DNA from: Parabacteroides sp. | GTDB taxonomy: Bacteria > Bacteroidota > Bacteroidia > Bacteroidales > Tannerellaceae | Assembly: GCA_018054455.1 (NCBI GenBank) | Contig: JAGPJL010000005.1 | Coordinates: forward strand, 1 to 51,056 | DNA: 51,056 nt | Direction of reading: 5' to 3' | In this document: positions 1 through 7,894 of the stretch, one piece after another | How positions within the stretch are numbered: position 1 is the stretch's first letter | Layout of the letters: each line of letters starts with the position of its first letter | Made by a program: the position numbers and the translations under genes | The notes under the pieces: generated by a model | The model's database searches: none | What the model was told of the DNA's origin: nothing | What the model saw: the letters and a program-made list of their open reading frames with translations, nothing else

Positions 1-169
1 CGTTCAGCGTGGTATCTTCCAACGCAATTACTTCGGGATTACTTAGCATTACATGCTCCTTAAAATTATCCCGGGTAAAGTTAACAACGATCTTTTCTGC
101 TTTTTTTGAGCTACATCCTCCCAAAACAATAAGGACAACTCCCGCAACAAACCAATTAATCTTTTTCAT
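1..169 (-). CDS. Secreted lipoprotein, N-terminal part (cut by the left edge)
   Basis: The reverse strand reads ATG at 169-167 and stays open to the window edge, giving about 56 residues. It begins MKKINW, followed by a hydrophobic stretch and a lipobox ending in LGGC, so Cys19 is the likely lipidation site. The mature part seen (NFTRDNFKEHVML) is too short to identify. Its position downstream of two other lipoprotein genes, and its general look, would fit another six-bladed beta-propeller lipoprotein, but this is a guess. It probably has its own promoter (236-243), since about 215 bases separate it from the gene upstream. The rest of the gene lies outside the window. Confidence 0.6.
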   Translation of the reverse strand, partial: MKKINWFVAGVVLIVLGGCSSKKAEKIVVNFTRDNFKEHVMLSNPEVIALEDTTLN

Positions 170-235
170 TTATATTTATTGTTATTATTAAGCACCATTA
201 GATTTCTTTTAAACTAAAGATTATCTATTTGGAGT

Positions 236-243
236 CAAACATA
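236..243 (-). promoter_or_regulatory. Candidate Bacteroidetes -7 promoter element
   Basis: The reverse strand reads TATGTTTG, a perfect match to the Bacteroidetes -7 consensus TAnnTTTG, about 67 bases upstream of the ATG at 169. No clear -33 TTG is seen at the usual distance. The rest of 170-384 is AT-rich and shows no open frame that I would call a gene. Confidence 0.4.
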
Positions 244-384
244 TATATTGTAAACATAGAGTCCGGGACGAAACTTTTGTTTCTTGGATAATAGAAAAAG
301 TATACAACCCATTCTCTGTTAGATAAAAACATTTCCAGTAATTATAAAACGTCTACATGAAAGTTAATCTCCGACCATATTGTA

Positions 385-1581
385 TTAGTTTAATTTATAT
401 TTTATAAGTATTGGATTATCTTCAGGTGATATATTTTTATAAATGTTATATGCCTGAGAGTTATTCTGAATATACTTAAGATATTTATCGTTAGAAATAT
501 TGTTTTTTAAATTCTCAAATAGTTCAATGAACTTATAAGAATCTATAAAAACATAAAAATAATGATCATCAATTAAACATGGTAATGAATCGTAACCTGT
601 TTTCTGAAAAACTGAAGGGAATAGCAAGTCATCCTCATAAGAATTAAAATTATAGATTTTGTTATATTTTTTGTCGATAATTAAAAAAGGTCTTTTGTTT
701 TGAAAGGAATACGAAATAAACATATATCTTAAACTCTCTTGGTAACCATCAAATATTGAAACATAATTTGTTTTTTTAAAAGCGCTAATAAACTCAGTTA
801 GGTCTTTAAATCTTTCGTAATATTCGATCGGAACATTATTTGATTTGAAATCTAAAGCTACTCGAGCATGCATCCCTGCACTATCAACTGAGTATATTTT
901 ATTTGATATTGATGACGAATACGATAAAGTATCTCCAAAATGCGAGAAATTAGCATATTCAATAAAATTTAAATACTTTAAATTATTATCAATTGCATTA
1001 TAACCAAATTCTATTTCTTTTGAATTTATATTGAATAAATTCAAAGAATAGTCAATATTATCATTGTATAATCTGCCACTATTTAACAAATATTTATCAT
1101 TGCTTATTTTTGCAAAACTATATGAATTTATATGATGAGAATATTCATTTATAAATTTGCCTTCTAAATTGAATTGTAATATTTTTTTTGTTTCGCCGTC
1201 ATTTATTTCAATTGTATTTGTATTGAGGTCTATTATAAAATCCGATATAGTTAAATATTCTCCAGGGCCAGTACCTCTTCTATTTATTACAGATTTAAAT
1301 ATTCCACTTTTATCATAAAAATATATAGCATCGGATAATTCAAGAAAATAGCCCAATTCGTTCGCTACAATTTTTTCAGGCTTTATTAAAATAGCTGAAT
1401 TATTTCCACTAAAACAAATCAATTCATATCCAGTAAATAATTTCGAATAATTAAAATGGTTCATTTCATTTGGATCTACAGTAATAGTTTGAGCAGTAAA
1501 ATCTTCGGAGGACTCATTTGTCGAACATCTTATCGATGTAATAAAAAAGACAATGCATAAAAGATAAACACAATATTTCAT
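385..1581 (-). CDS. Six-bladed beta-propeller lipoprotein-like protein
   Basis: Predicted protein of 398 residues. I place the start at ATG 1581 (MKYCVYLL): it gives a proper signal peptide with a lipobox-like end (SIRC), whereas the longer frame from 1614 would add 11 charged residues and overlap the upstream gene. The start lies 2 bases after the upstream stop codon, so the two genes are probably co-transcribed. The segment RRGTGPGEY, followed by short beta-rich blades, is typical of the Bacteroidales six-bladed propeller lipoproteins (PF17170-like). Such proteins are exported and usually of unknown ligand. The coding sequence is visibly richer in A+T than the genes to its right, which suggests recent transfer or weak selection. 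Family call is from motif memory only. Confidence 0.6.
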   Translation of the reverse strand: MKYCVYLLCIVFFITSIRCSTNESSEDFTAQTITVDPNEMNHFNYSKLFTGYELICFSGNNSAILIKPEKIVANELGYFLELSDAIYFYDKSGIFKSVINRRGTGPGEYLTISDFIIDLNTNTIEINDGETKKILQFNLEGKFINEYSHHINSYSFAKISNDKYLLNSGRLYNDNIDYSLNLFNINSKEIEFGYNAIDNNLKYLNFIEYANFSHFGDTLSYSSSISNKIYSVDSAGMHARVALDFKSNNVPIEYYERFKDLTEFISAFKKTNYVSIFDGYQESLRYMFISYSFQNKRPFLIIDKKYNKIYNFNSYEDDLLFPSVFQKTGYDSLPCLIDDHYFYVFIDSYKFIELFENLKNNISNDKYLKYIQNNSQAYNIYKNISPEDNPILIKYKLN

Positions 1582-1583
1582 TT

Positions 1584-2435
1584 TCACAACTCCGTATTTT
1601 CTAAAGTTAGACACTTAAAAGTTAGTTTATCATCCGAATAATCGGGATTCATGGGATGACTGGTAGATATGTATAGACCGTCTTCACGAATGAACATGAC
1701 AGCCGAATTATAAATGTACTCTGGGAAAAGGGTTTCACCTATTGTGTTAAAATCCTGATCTAAAATAATTATTGAAAACTTCTTTCGTCCGTACATAAGA
1801 AGTTCCAGAGGGCGTATATTCTTTTCTATTTCGGTTTCCGGATAGGCTATTCTGTAATAAACATTTCGATATTTGTCGTAGATAAGATTCCCGTAATTGG
1901 GATTCTCGCACATCTCTTTTTCGGTCAACACATAATCGTTCAACTGTTTTACCTTATCGATGTATTTGCTCTTAACCTTCACCCGCTGAATCGATTTGTG
2001 ATCGGGTGAGACAACGTAAATATCTTCATCGTAATAAAAGGCATAAACAAATCTTTTTCCGTCGTAGCACCGGCTAACATCATTTTCCACTCCCGAAAAC
2101 TTTGCTTTATTGTCTGCACCTGGAAAGGATGGATACTCAAATCCAAGAAGTGCATGTACCGTATGATCCGTCAGGTCGATGTAAGCACAGACAGGATCCT
2201 TATCGGTCCACCGGTTACATGAAGGCATAATATATAGCTTATTATTGATGTTTATAATCGGCTTGTAAACAAAAGAAATCGCATGATAATCCTGTAAAGA
2301 GATACTATCTTGCGTCTTATCATGCTTATCAGATTCTTTCAATGAAAAGGATTTCTTTTTTTTTGAGGTATTGCTATGGCAAGACAACAAGGTTAACAAA
2401 ATCAATACAACTATGATTTGGTTTTCATTTTTCAT
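1584..2435 (-). CDS. DUF4221-like lipoprotein
   Basis: Predicted lipoprotein of 283 residues: a short N-terminus, a hydrophobic core and a lipobox LLSC with Cys19, followed by a Lys/Ser-rich linker. The body has beta-propeller character, with phrases such as CYDGKRFVYAFY and DIYVVSPDHKS that I associate with the DUF4221 family of Bacteroidales. That family is commonly found beside six-bladed propeller lipoproteins, which agrees with the neighbour at 385-1581. The likely location is the outer membrane or periplasm; the function is unknown. The gene heads a two-gene unit with the downstream propeller gene (2-base gap). Upstream, CAAATAAA at 2515-2522 is only a 7/8 match to a reverse-strand -7 box. 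Confidence 0.6.
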   Translation of the reverse strand: MKNENQIIVVLILLTLLSCHSNTSKKKKSFSLKESDKHDKTQDSISLQDYHAISFVYKPIININNKLYIMPSCNRWTDKDPVCAYIDLTDHTVHALLGFEYPSFPGADNKAKFSGVENDVSRCYDGKRFVYAFYYDEDIYVVSPDHKSIQRVKVKSKYIDKVKQLNDYVLTEKEMCENPNYGNLIYDKYRNVYYRIAYPETEIEKNIRPLELLMYGRKKFSIIILDQDFNTIGETLFPEYIYNSAVMFIREDGLYISTSHPMNPDYSDDKLTFKCLTLENTEL

Positions 2436-2534
2436 TTTAGTAGGGTTTTATATCTTGCTCATAGGTTATATGATTTAGTTATTTGGCGAATCTAACTATA
2501 AATAATCAGCTTATCAAATAAATTCAAAAAAAAT

Positions 2535-2569
2535 ACCTGACATATTATTTTTTTAAGAATATGTCAGGT
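2535..2569 (-). terminator. Rho-independent terminator of the HU-HIG gene
   Basis: A perfect 12-bp stem (ACCTGACATATT at 2535-2546 and its complement at 2558-2569) with an 11-base loop lies just downstream of the stop codon at 2588. On the reverse strand it is followed by a run of seven T. The region to 2436 holds no other gene. Confidence 0.8.
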
Positions 2570-2587
2570 TTATTTTGTTTTATCAAT

Positions 2588-3181
2588 TTACTTTAAAATA
2601 TAGATAATGTTCTTGGCTGCCCCAAGTTTATTCACTTTATCGGCCTCTACCAATGCTTTCAGGTCTTGCGATGCCGTATAGCGGGTACATTGGTTGATGG
2701 AGATGCATTGGGAGGTTGTAACGCTCGTTTTACTGGCCATGTAGCTAAGTATTCTGTTTTGTCGTTCCTGGGGAGATAAGGCTTCCCCTTTTCCGGCGGG
2801 TTCTCTCTGCATGGGCATGGAGAAAAGTCCCCTTTTCAGTTCGCGTGCGCAACGGAAATTTACTTTTTTGAAGCGGACCGACGCCGAACGAATTTTCTTA
2901 TCTCCGGTAAGCTGCTTCGGACTGGAAATTGAAACAGAGAAATGACCAATTTTGTCCAGATTCACATTATTTCCTTCTTTGAGATGCACACTAAGCATGT
3001 GGGACAGATTGTCTAATACGCTTACAACATCGCCGGTAGAAACAGACGACATTGTGGCCAGTTCCCTGGCAATCTGATCCGTCTGAATGGTTTTTCCGGG
3101 TACAATCCGCGCATGAAATGTTTCTTGTTCGCTTTTGTTTCCTTTTGGTGGATTTTTAAACAGGTTATATTTTGCTGCCAT
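2588..3181 (-). CDS. HU-HIG family DNA-binding protein (HU domain fused to winged helix)
   Basis: Protein of 197 residues. Residues about 1-125 form an HU/IHF-like domain of the HU-HIG type found in Bacteroidetes: FHARIVPGKTI, then the helical part with VVSVLDNLSHMLSVHLKEG, then the beta-arm region around NVNLDKIGHFSVSISS. After a short linker, residues about 135-197 look like a small winged helix (QNRILSYMASK through QDLKALVEADKV). Known role of the family: nucleoid-associated or locus-specific DNA binding; specific targets are mostly unknown. It is a single-gene unit ended by the hairpin at 2535-2569. Its predicted promoter and leader overlap the 22-bp-period palindrome array at 3221-3386, so autoregulation is a reasonable guess. 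Confidence 0.85.
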   Translation of the reverse strand: MAAKYNLFKNPPKGNKSEQETFHARIVPGKTIQTDQIARELATMSSVSTGDVVSVLDNLSHMLSVHLKEGNNVNLDKIGHFSVSISSPKQLTGDKKIRSASVRFKKVNFRCARELKRGLFSMPMQREPAGKGEALSPQERQNRILSYMASKTSVTTSQCISINQCTRYTASQDLKALVEADKVNKLGAAKNIIYILK

Positions 3182-3220
3182 ACTGATAAAATAATATTAT
3201 TAGTTTATACTTAAATTTTA

Positions 3221-3386
3221 AGTGTTAAGTAAAGTTTTCGGTTGACAACTGTCAGCAAGCTTATTGACAACTGTCATTATCGTTAATGACAATTGTCAAC
3301 ATCCTTGCCGACATATGTCGACTGATTTTATTACTTAATGCAAATATAAACAATACTATTGATTTACAAGTAGTTTACTTAATGAA
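3221..3386. repeat. Array of 12-bp palindromes with an exact 22-bp period (array 1)
   Basis: Four palindromes start at 3243, 3265, 3287 and 3309: TGACAACTGTCA twice, TGACAATTGTCA, and CGACATATGTCG. All follow the plan nnACA-NN-TGTnn and are separated by 10-base spacers, so the period is exactly 22. Weaker units continue in phase: AGTGTTAAGTAA at 3221, TTACTTAATGCA at 3331 and TTACTTAATGAA at 3375; position 3353 shows none. The array occupies the predicted leader and promoter region of the HU-HIG gene (start 3181, going left). Even phasing of about two helical turns suggests a protein binding one face of the DNA. The rest of 3387-3631 is described in the entry at 3450. Confidence 0.8.
3341..3369 (-). 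promoter_or_regulatory. Candidate promoter of the HU-HIG gene
   Basis: The reverse strand has TATATTTG at 3348-3341, a perfect match to the -7 consensus TAnnTTTG, and TTG at 3369-3367 as a -33 element with an 18-base spacer. Transcription would start near 3335, giving a leader of about 155 bases that contains the four strong palindromes of array 1. Confidence 0.5.
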
Positions 3387-3449
3387 AATAGTAATTTATC
3401 ATCATGAAAATTTTGTGAAATAGTATGTGCTTTTTTAGAAAATGAGAGA

Positions 3450-3543
3450 TGACAGATGGGTGACAGATCGCCAGCGCCATCTGTCACCCATACAATCATC
3501 TGTATTTCAATCAAATAATCCCAATTAGTGAAAGGTGACAGAT
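3450..3543. repeat. TGACAGAT repeats with a 13-bp stem hairpin
   Basis: TGACAGAT occurs at 3450, 3461 and 3536 in direct orientation and as ATCTGTCA at 3479. The central copies build a perfect inverted repeat: ATGGGTGACAGAT at 3456-3468 and its complement at 3479-3491, with a 10-base loop. It lies between divergent genes, so it is not a simple terminator. The shared TGACA core hints at kinship with array 1, but these copies do not keep the 22-base period. Confidence 0.7.
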
Positions 3544-3631
3544 TAAATTTTAAAAATTAGTTTCTGGTGGATGAATATTCGGCATAAAATTGTATATTGC
3601 ACTTTCAATCAATCAACTAACTACTATCCTT

Positions 3632-4582
3632 ATGAAAAGAAGAGAGTTTATTCATGCTGCCGCCTTAAGCAGCTTGGCCCTCACCATTCCTCAGGTAAGG
3701 GCTTTTGGGTCTAATTTTCCGGTCGGATTTGAACTTCCGAAACGAATACTTGGCAGAACCGGCGAAAAGGTTTCTTCTATCGCATTTGGTGGAATTATGT
3801 TGAACGATCATTCCCCGGAATTTGCAAACGAGATAGTGGCTAAGGCCATTGAAATGGGTGTAACTTACTTCGACGTGGCTCCCAGTTACGGCAATGCGGA
3901 AGAAAAGCTTGGTCCGGCTTTGAAGCCTTACCGCAAGGATTGTTTTCTGGCGTGTAAAACCCATGAACGAAGCCGCGAAGGTGCGGAAAAGACGTTAACG
4001 CAATCGTTGATTAATCTGGAAACAGATCATTTTGACTTGTTTCAGCTTCATGCCATTACGACAAGGGATGATGTTGAAAAGGCGTTTGCTCCCGGTGGCG
4101 CAATGGAAGTGATAGAAAAAGCAAAAAAGGATGGGAAGATACGATACGTAGGTTTTTCGGCCCATTCGGTGGAAGCGGCTATGCTGGCTATGGAAAAATA
4201 CGATTTCGACACGGCCATGTTCCCCATTAACTTTGCCTGTTGGAATGCCGGAGATTTCGGTCCGCAGATTTATGAAAAGGCGTTATCCCGCAACATGGGT
4301 ATCATCGCACTGAAAGCAATGGCTCTTACTGCAAACAAACCCGGACAGGAGAAATACGATAAAAACGTATGGTACCAGCCGGTTACTGACGAAGAAACGA
4401 CAAAGCTGGCTTTGAAATTCACTTTGTCGAAGCAAATTGCCACAGCCATTCCTCCGGGAAAATCATCCCTGTTCCTGAAAGCTCTGGAGCTTATGAAAGA
4501 TTATAAGCCTATTACTGCCGAAGAATCGGAAAAACTTATCGCGCTTGCCGCTAATACAGAGCCCTTATTTTCAAACAAGTAG
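3632..4582 (+). CDS. Tat-exported aldo/keto reductase
   Basis: Protein of 316 residues from ATG 3632. That start gives the twin-arginine type leader MKRREFIHAAALSS, whereas an earlier in-frame ATG at 3590 would bury it. The aldo/keto reductase tetrad is visible: Asp81 and Tyr86 (FDVAPSYG), Lys109 (ACKT) and His140 (LFQLH). The family reduces carbonyls with NADPH; a Tat leader fits export of a pre-folded cofactor-loaded enzyme to the periplasm. The gene stands alone between a repeat-rich upstream region and the envelope pair at 4763-7884. The substrate cannot be told from the sequence. Confidence 0.85.
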   Translation: MKRREFIHAAALSSLALTIPQVRAFGSNFPVGFELPKRILGRTGEKVSSIAFGGIMLNDHSPEFANEIVAKAIEMGVTYFDVAPSYGNAEEKLGPALKPYRKDCFLACKTHERSREGAEKTLTQSLINLETDHFDLFQLHAITTRDDVEKAFAPGGAMEVIEKAKKDGKIRYVGFSAHSVEAAMLAMEKYDFDTAMFPINFACWNAGDFGPQIYEKALSRNMGIIALKAMALTANKPGQEKYDKNVWYQPVTDEETTKLALKFTLSKQIATAIPPGKSSLFLKALELMKDYKPITAEESEKLIALAANTEPLFSNK

Positions 4583-4668
4583 CTCGTTGTACGACAGGAT
4601 ACAAAATAAATTCCTTACGAATCATTTTAATTAATCTAGTTTCGTTTATTTTATATAAAATTTTGGTG

Positions 4669-4676
4669 TAACTTTG
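4669..4676 (+). promoter_or_regulatory. Candidate -7 element for the 4763-7884 operon
   Basis: TAACTTTG matches TAnnTTTG perfectly and lies 87 bases before the ATG at 4763. No convincing -33 TTG is present. The rest of the 180-base gap after the reductase shows no gene. Confidence 0.45.
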
Positions 4677-4762
4677 GTCGGTATTTAGATTTATCGTATT
4701 CAAACAACGCTCTAATCACTAGATTATTAAATGATTAAATTATATAATTGGATACCTGCATT

Positions 4763-6454
4763 ATGCAATTTCCACTTGAATTTCGCTTTAAAACATTAAC
4801 TAATAAAGCACTTGCACCTTGTTTATTCTTTCTTATCCTTGGTGCGGGATGCGTGGACGATACGTATGATTTGAACAATGGAATCTCCACCGACATTTCG
4901 TTGGGTGGAGATTCGTTGTATTTGCCTTTGGGTGAAACGGATTCGCTAAGGCTTAGCAAGTTCATCGATGATCAGCATATTTCGGAAATTGTTCTCGAAA
5001 ACGGAGCTTACTATATTGTCTACAGCGATACGCTGAAAGCTTCGGTTCCTTCGCCGGACGATTATAAAATAAACGATCTGCAGGTTCTGTCGGATATTTC
5101 TCTTCCCGAGGGGTTGTCGGCTACAAATGATATTCTCTACCCTTCGGATGTTTCTTTTGCGCTGACTCCGGTTCAAGAGAATTTCTCTTTAAATCTTAGC
5201 AGTCATATTGAACGTTTAGACTCGGCGTTGTTAGATATTTCGGGTGCTTATTCTCAGCTTGTTGTAGACGTTTCCTTTCAGAATTTACGGCTGGTCCAGG
5301 GGGATGCTGCTGTAAATTTTGAGATTCAGTTTCCAAAAGAATTGAAGGTGTACGATCCAATAACCGGATCAGAACTGGTCAACGCCATCTATTCCAAAAC
5401 GTTGTCTTTATCTCAATCTTCGCACCGATTGAATTTCAAGGTAAAAAGAATAACAGGTGCCGATTCGTATGAGGTTACTACCCGCCAAACGCTTCAGATT
5501 AAGAAAAACGGGGTGATTCATGTGGATCAGAATCCGGGTATTCGTATCGGTACAAAGTTATGTAACGTCAGATACAAAACCATTTATGGCGTGTTTGATG
5601 CTGCTATCAATGTGCAATCGGGCAAGACTGATCTTCGTTCGCTGACCGACATTTTTGATGGGGACGATAATGTGCTTAGCTTTTCTGAGCCTCGCATTTT
5701 TGTTACTACAAAAACAAATATTGGTATTCCGGCGACAGCCAACTTAAAGCTGGCTTCCGTTAAAAACGGCTTAGTCACCCAATCGATGGAGACTAAATTG
5801 CGTGTGCCATCTCCTTTGTTACCCTTTAATGAGAAGACATCGAAATTCGGGATCGGTCCGGTACCGCTACCCGGCTGGGATGGTGAAGCGTGGGACTATA
5901 CCCCGATTGGTAATCTGATTAAAACATCTCCTGATTATATCACGTATGCTTTCGACCCGGTTGTTGATAAAAGCGTGCAGCATTTCTATACCCGGGATGC
6001 TTACCTGGATATCATGTATGTAGCCAAAGTGCCCTTTGCTGTTGCATCCGACTTTTCCGTTTCTGTTTCGGACACCCTTCTCGATGTATTTGATCAGGAT
6101 ATCAGAGAGATGCTTTTCAGCAACGGAGAGGTTGAACTTTTTGGTGTCGCATCCACCGACCTGCCTTTACGTATAAGTATGAGTATGGTTATTCTTGATG
6201 CGAATATGTTGAGTACAGGTACTACCCTGGATCCCCGGCAAATTAGTCCGGGTGTAAAAGGAACAACAACTCAAACAGATATTTCGTTTCTCGTTGGAGA
6301 AGATCAGATAGCCAAAATGAAGACTGCCGAACACATTCTGGTAAAATTTACAATTACTTCCGACAAAGTTATTCAGAATACGATACTTAAACCCGACGAT
6401 TTTGTGCATCTGAAACTGAAAGCTCGTAAAAAGGGCGGAATTCATATTGATTAA
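4763..6454 (+). CDS. Large lipoprotein of unknown function, partner of a DUF5723 protein
   Basis: Protein of 563 residues from ATG 4763; an upstream TTG at 4748 is also possible but less likely. The N-terminus has a hydrophobic stretch ending in the lipobox LGAGC (Cys30), so it should be an exported lipoprotein. The remainder is beta-rich with many short Ser/Asp-containing strands (for example DISLGGDSLYLPLGETDSL), and I recognise no catalytic motif. It is separated by only 20 bases from the DUF5723 gene, so the two are probably one operon. Their pairing suggests a surface complex: lipoprotein plus beta-barrel-like partner. Function unknown. Confidence 0.7.
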   Translation: MQFPLEFRFKTLTNKALAPCLFFLILGAGCVDDTYDLNNGISTDISLGGDSLYLPLGETDSLRLSKFIDDQHISEIVLENGAYYIVYSDTLKASVPSPDDYKINDLQVLSDISLPEGLSATNDILYPSDVSFALTPVQENFSLNLSSHIERLDSALLDISGAYSQLVVDVSFQNLRLVQGDAAVNFEIQFPKELKVYDPITGSELVNAIYSKTLSLSQSSHRLNFKVKRITGADSYEVTTRQTLQIKKNGVIHVDQNPGIRIGTKLCNVRYKTIYGVFDAAINVQSGKTDLRSLTDIFDGDDNVLSFSEPRIFVTTKTNIGIPATANLKLASVKNGLVTQSMETKLRVPSPLLPFNEKTSKFGIGPVPLPGWDGEAWDYTPIGNLIKTSPDYITYAFDPVVDKSVQHFYTRDAYLDIMYVAKVPFAVASDFSVSVSDTLLDVFDQDIREMLFSNGEVELFGVASTDLPLRISMSMVILDANMLSTGTTLDPRQISPGVKGTTTQTDISFLVGEDQIAKMKTAEHILVKFTITSDKVIQNTILKPDDFVHLKLKARKKGGIHID

Positions 6455-6474
6455 TTATTAACGCGATTGTATCC

Positions 6475-7884
6475 ATGACATACTCACTATATTCCAAAAA
6501 AGGGCTTCTGTCTTTTTGCTTATCGATTTCTTCTTTTACTCTTTTTGCACAGCAGACATCCTACTTTATGGATAAATCCACGCAACGGCTCTCCCTGAAC
6601 CCGGCCTTTCGTCCGGCTACCGGCTATGTTTCTGTACCGGGACTTGGGTCGCTAAGTGCAAATTTCCATTCCAACGCGCTTACGTTCGACAATGTTATTT
6701 ATCCTGCAGGTCCGGGCGAAGAGCTGGTTACCTTTCTCCATCCGGATATTCCGGCAACCGGCTTTCTGAATCAGCTTAAACCCAATAACCGGATTAACGC
6801 GGATGTAACTATGAATTTGCTGTCGGTGGGATTCTTTGCCCGCAAAAGTTTCTGGACAATCGATGTAAATCTTAGAAACGGAATGGATGCCAATATACCC
6901 AAAGGTTTACTGGAAGCTGCCAAAACAGGAATGACAGATCCAGGCGGCACATTGTATAATGCAGGCGGACTTTCACTTAACGGTTCGTCGTACCTTGAAG
7001 GGGGAATCGGATACTCCTACCCCGTAAGCGATAGGGTTACTTTGGGTGCCAGGTTCAAAATGCTGCTGGGGATTGCAAACGTGGACGGATATTTCCATGA
7101 CTTTTCCATCGAAATGACACAAGACAAGTGGATAGTGCAGGCCGAAGGAGAGTTAAATGCATCCATGAAAGGGGCCTCTGCCGAATTTAATAAAGATGAA
7201 ACAACAGGAGAGGATTATATAAACGGGTTTGATGTTGACTCTCCCGGATTTGGGGGTTACGGAGGGGCCATGGATTTGGGTATAAGTTATAAGCCGAACG
7301 ACAGACTAACCTTTTCGGCGTCGGCATTGGATCTGGGTTATATTTCGTGGAACAAGGAGTCCACCACTACGGCTGTTTCGAGCGGAGAATTCCTGTATAA
7401 CGGTTTTAACCTGAACTTCGACGACGATGAGGATGTGCCTTCCGTTGGCAATCAGCTGGACGAGATGGGGGATGATTTTATGAGGCTGTTCCATTTCAAA
7501 GAAAGTGCTAAGAAGAAAAGAACGACCAAACTTCGGTCTACGGTAAACCTGGCGGCCGAGTACGCAATTCTGCGAAACAGGCTAAGCTTTGGCCTTCTCT
7601 CTTCTACCCGGTTTAACGTACCCGAAACCTTTACGGAACTTACGGCATCGGTAAACTATCGGCCCACCGGCTGGTTGGCTGCTACAATAAGTTACTCTAT
7701 GCTTCACAGCGACTTTAAAACGGCAGGAGCCGCTTTAAACTTCTCGCCCGGCTGGATTAACTTCTTTATCGCGTCCGATTACATGCTAACGAAAGTAAAC
7801 CCACAATATATTCCTTTAAGTCAGCCTTCGGCCAATATCCAGTTTGGAATCAGTATTCCGTTGGCCGGCAATAAAGAACAGTAA
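6475..7884 (+). CDS. DUF5723 family outer-membrane beta-barrel-like protein
   Basis: Protein of 469 residues with a cleavable signal peptide ending near LFAQQ. The mature N-terminus, SYFMDKSTQRLSLNPAFRP, is the hallmark opening of DUF5723 proteins, which resemble PorV/FadL-like barrels in having many alternating hydrophobic strands and glycine-rich turns. The C-terminal part keeps this amphipathic strand pattern (for example WLAATISYSMLH and NIQFGISIPL). It follows the lipoprotein gene at 4763 by 20 bases. A possible weak hairpin (AGGTTA/TAACCT at 7892-7906) lies between it and the convergent AraC gene. Function is not established; an outer-membrane location is inferred. Confidence 0.75.
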   Translation: MTYSLYSKKGLLSFCLSISSFTLFAQQTSYFMDKSTQRLSLNPAFRPATGYVSVPGLGSLSANFHSNALTFDNVIYPAGPGEELVTFLHPDIPATGFLNQLKPNNRINADVTMNLLSVGFFARKSFWTIDVNLRNGMDANIPKGLLEAAKTGMTDPGGTLYNAGGLSLNGSSYLEGGIGYSYPVSDRVTLGARFKMLLGIANVDGYFHDFSIEMTQDKWIVQAEGELNASMKGASAEFNKDETTGEDYINGFDVDSPGFGGYGGAMDLGISYKPNDRLTFSASALDLGYISWNKESTTTAVSSGEFLYNGFNLNFDDDEDVPSVGNQLDEMGDDFMRLFHFKESAKKKRTTKLRSTVNLAAEYAILRNRLSFGLLSSTRFNVPETFTELTASVNYRPTGWLAATISYSMLHSDFKTAGAALNFSPGWINFFIASDYMLTKVNPQYIPLSQPSANIQFGISIPLAGNKEQ

Positions 7885-7894
7885 AAGAATAAGG

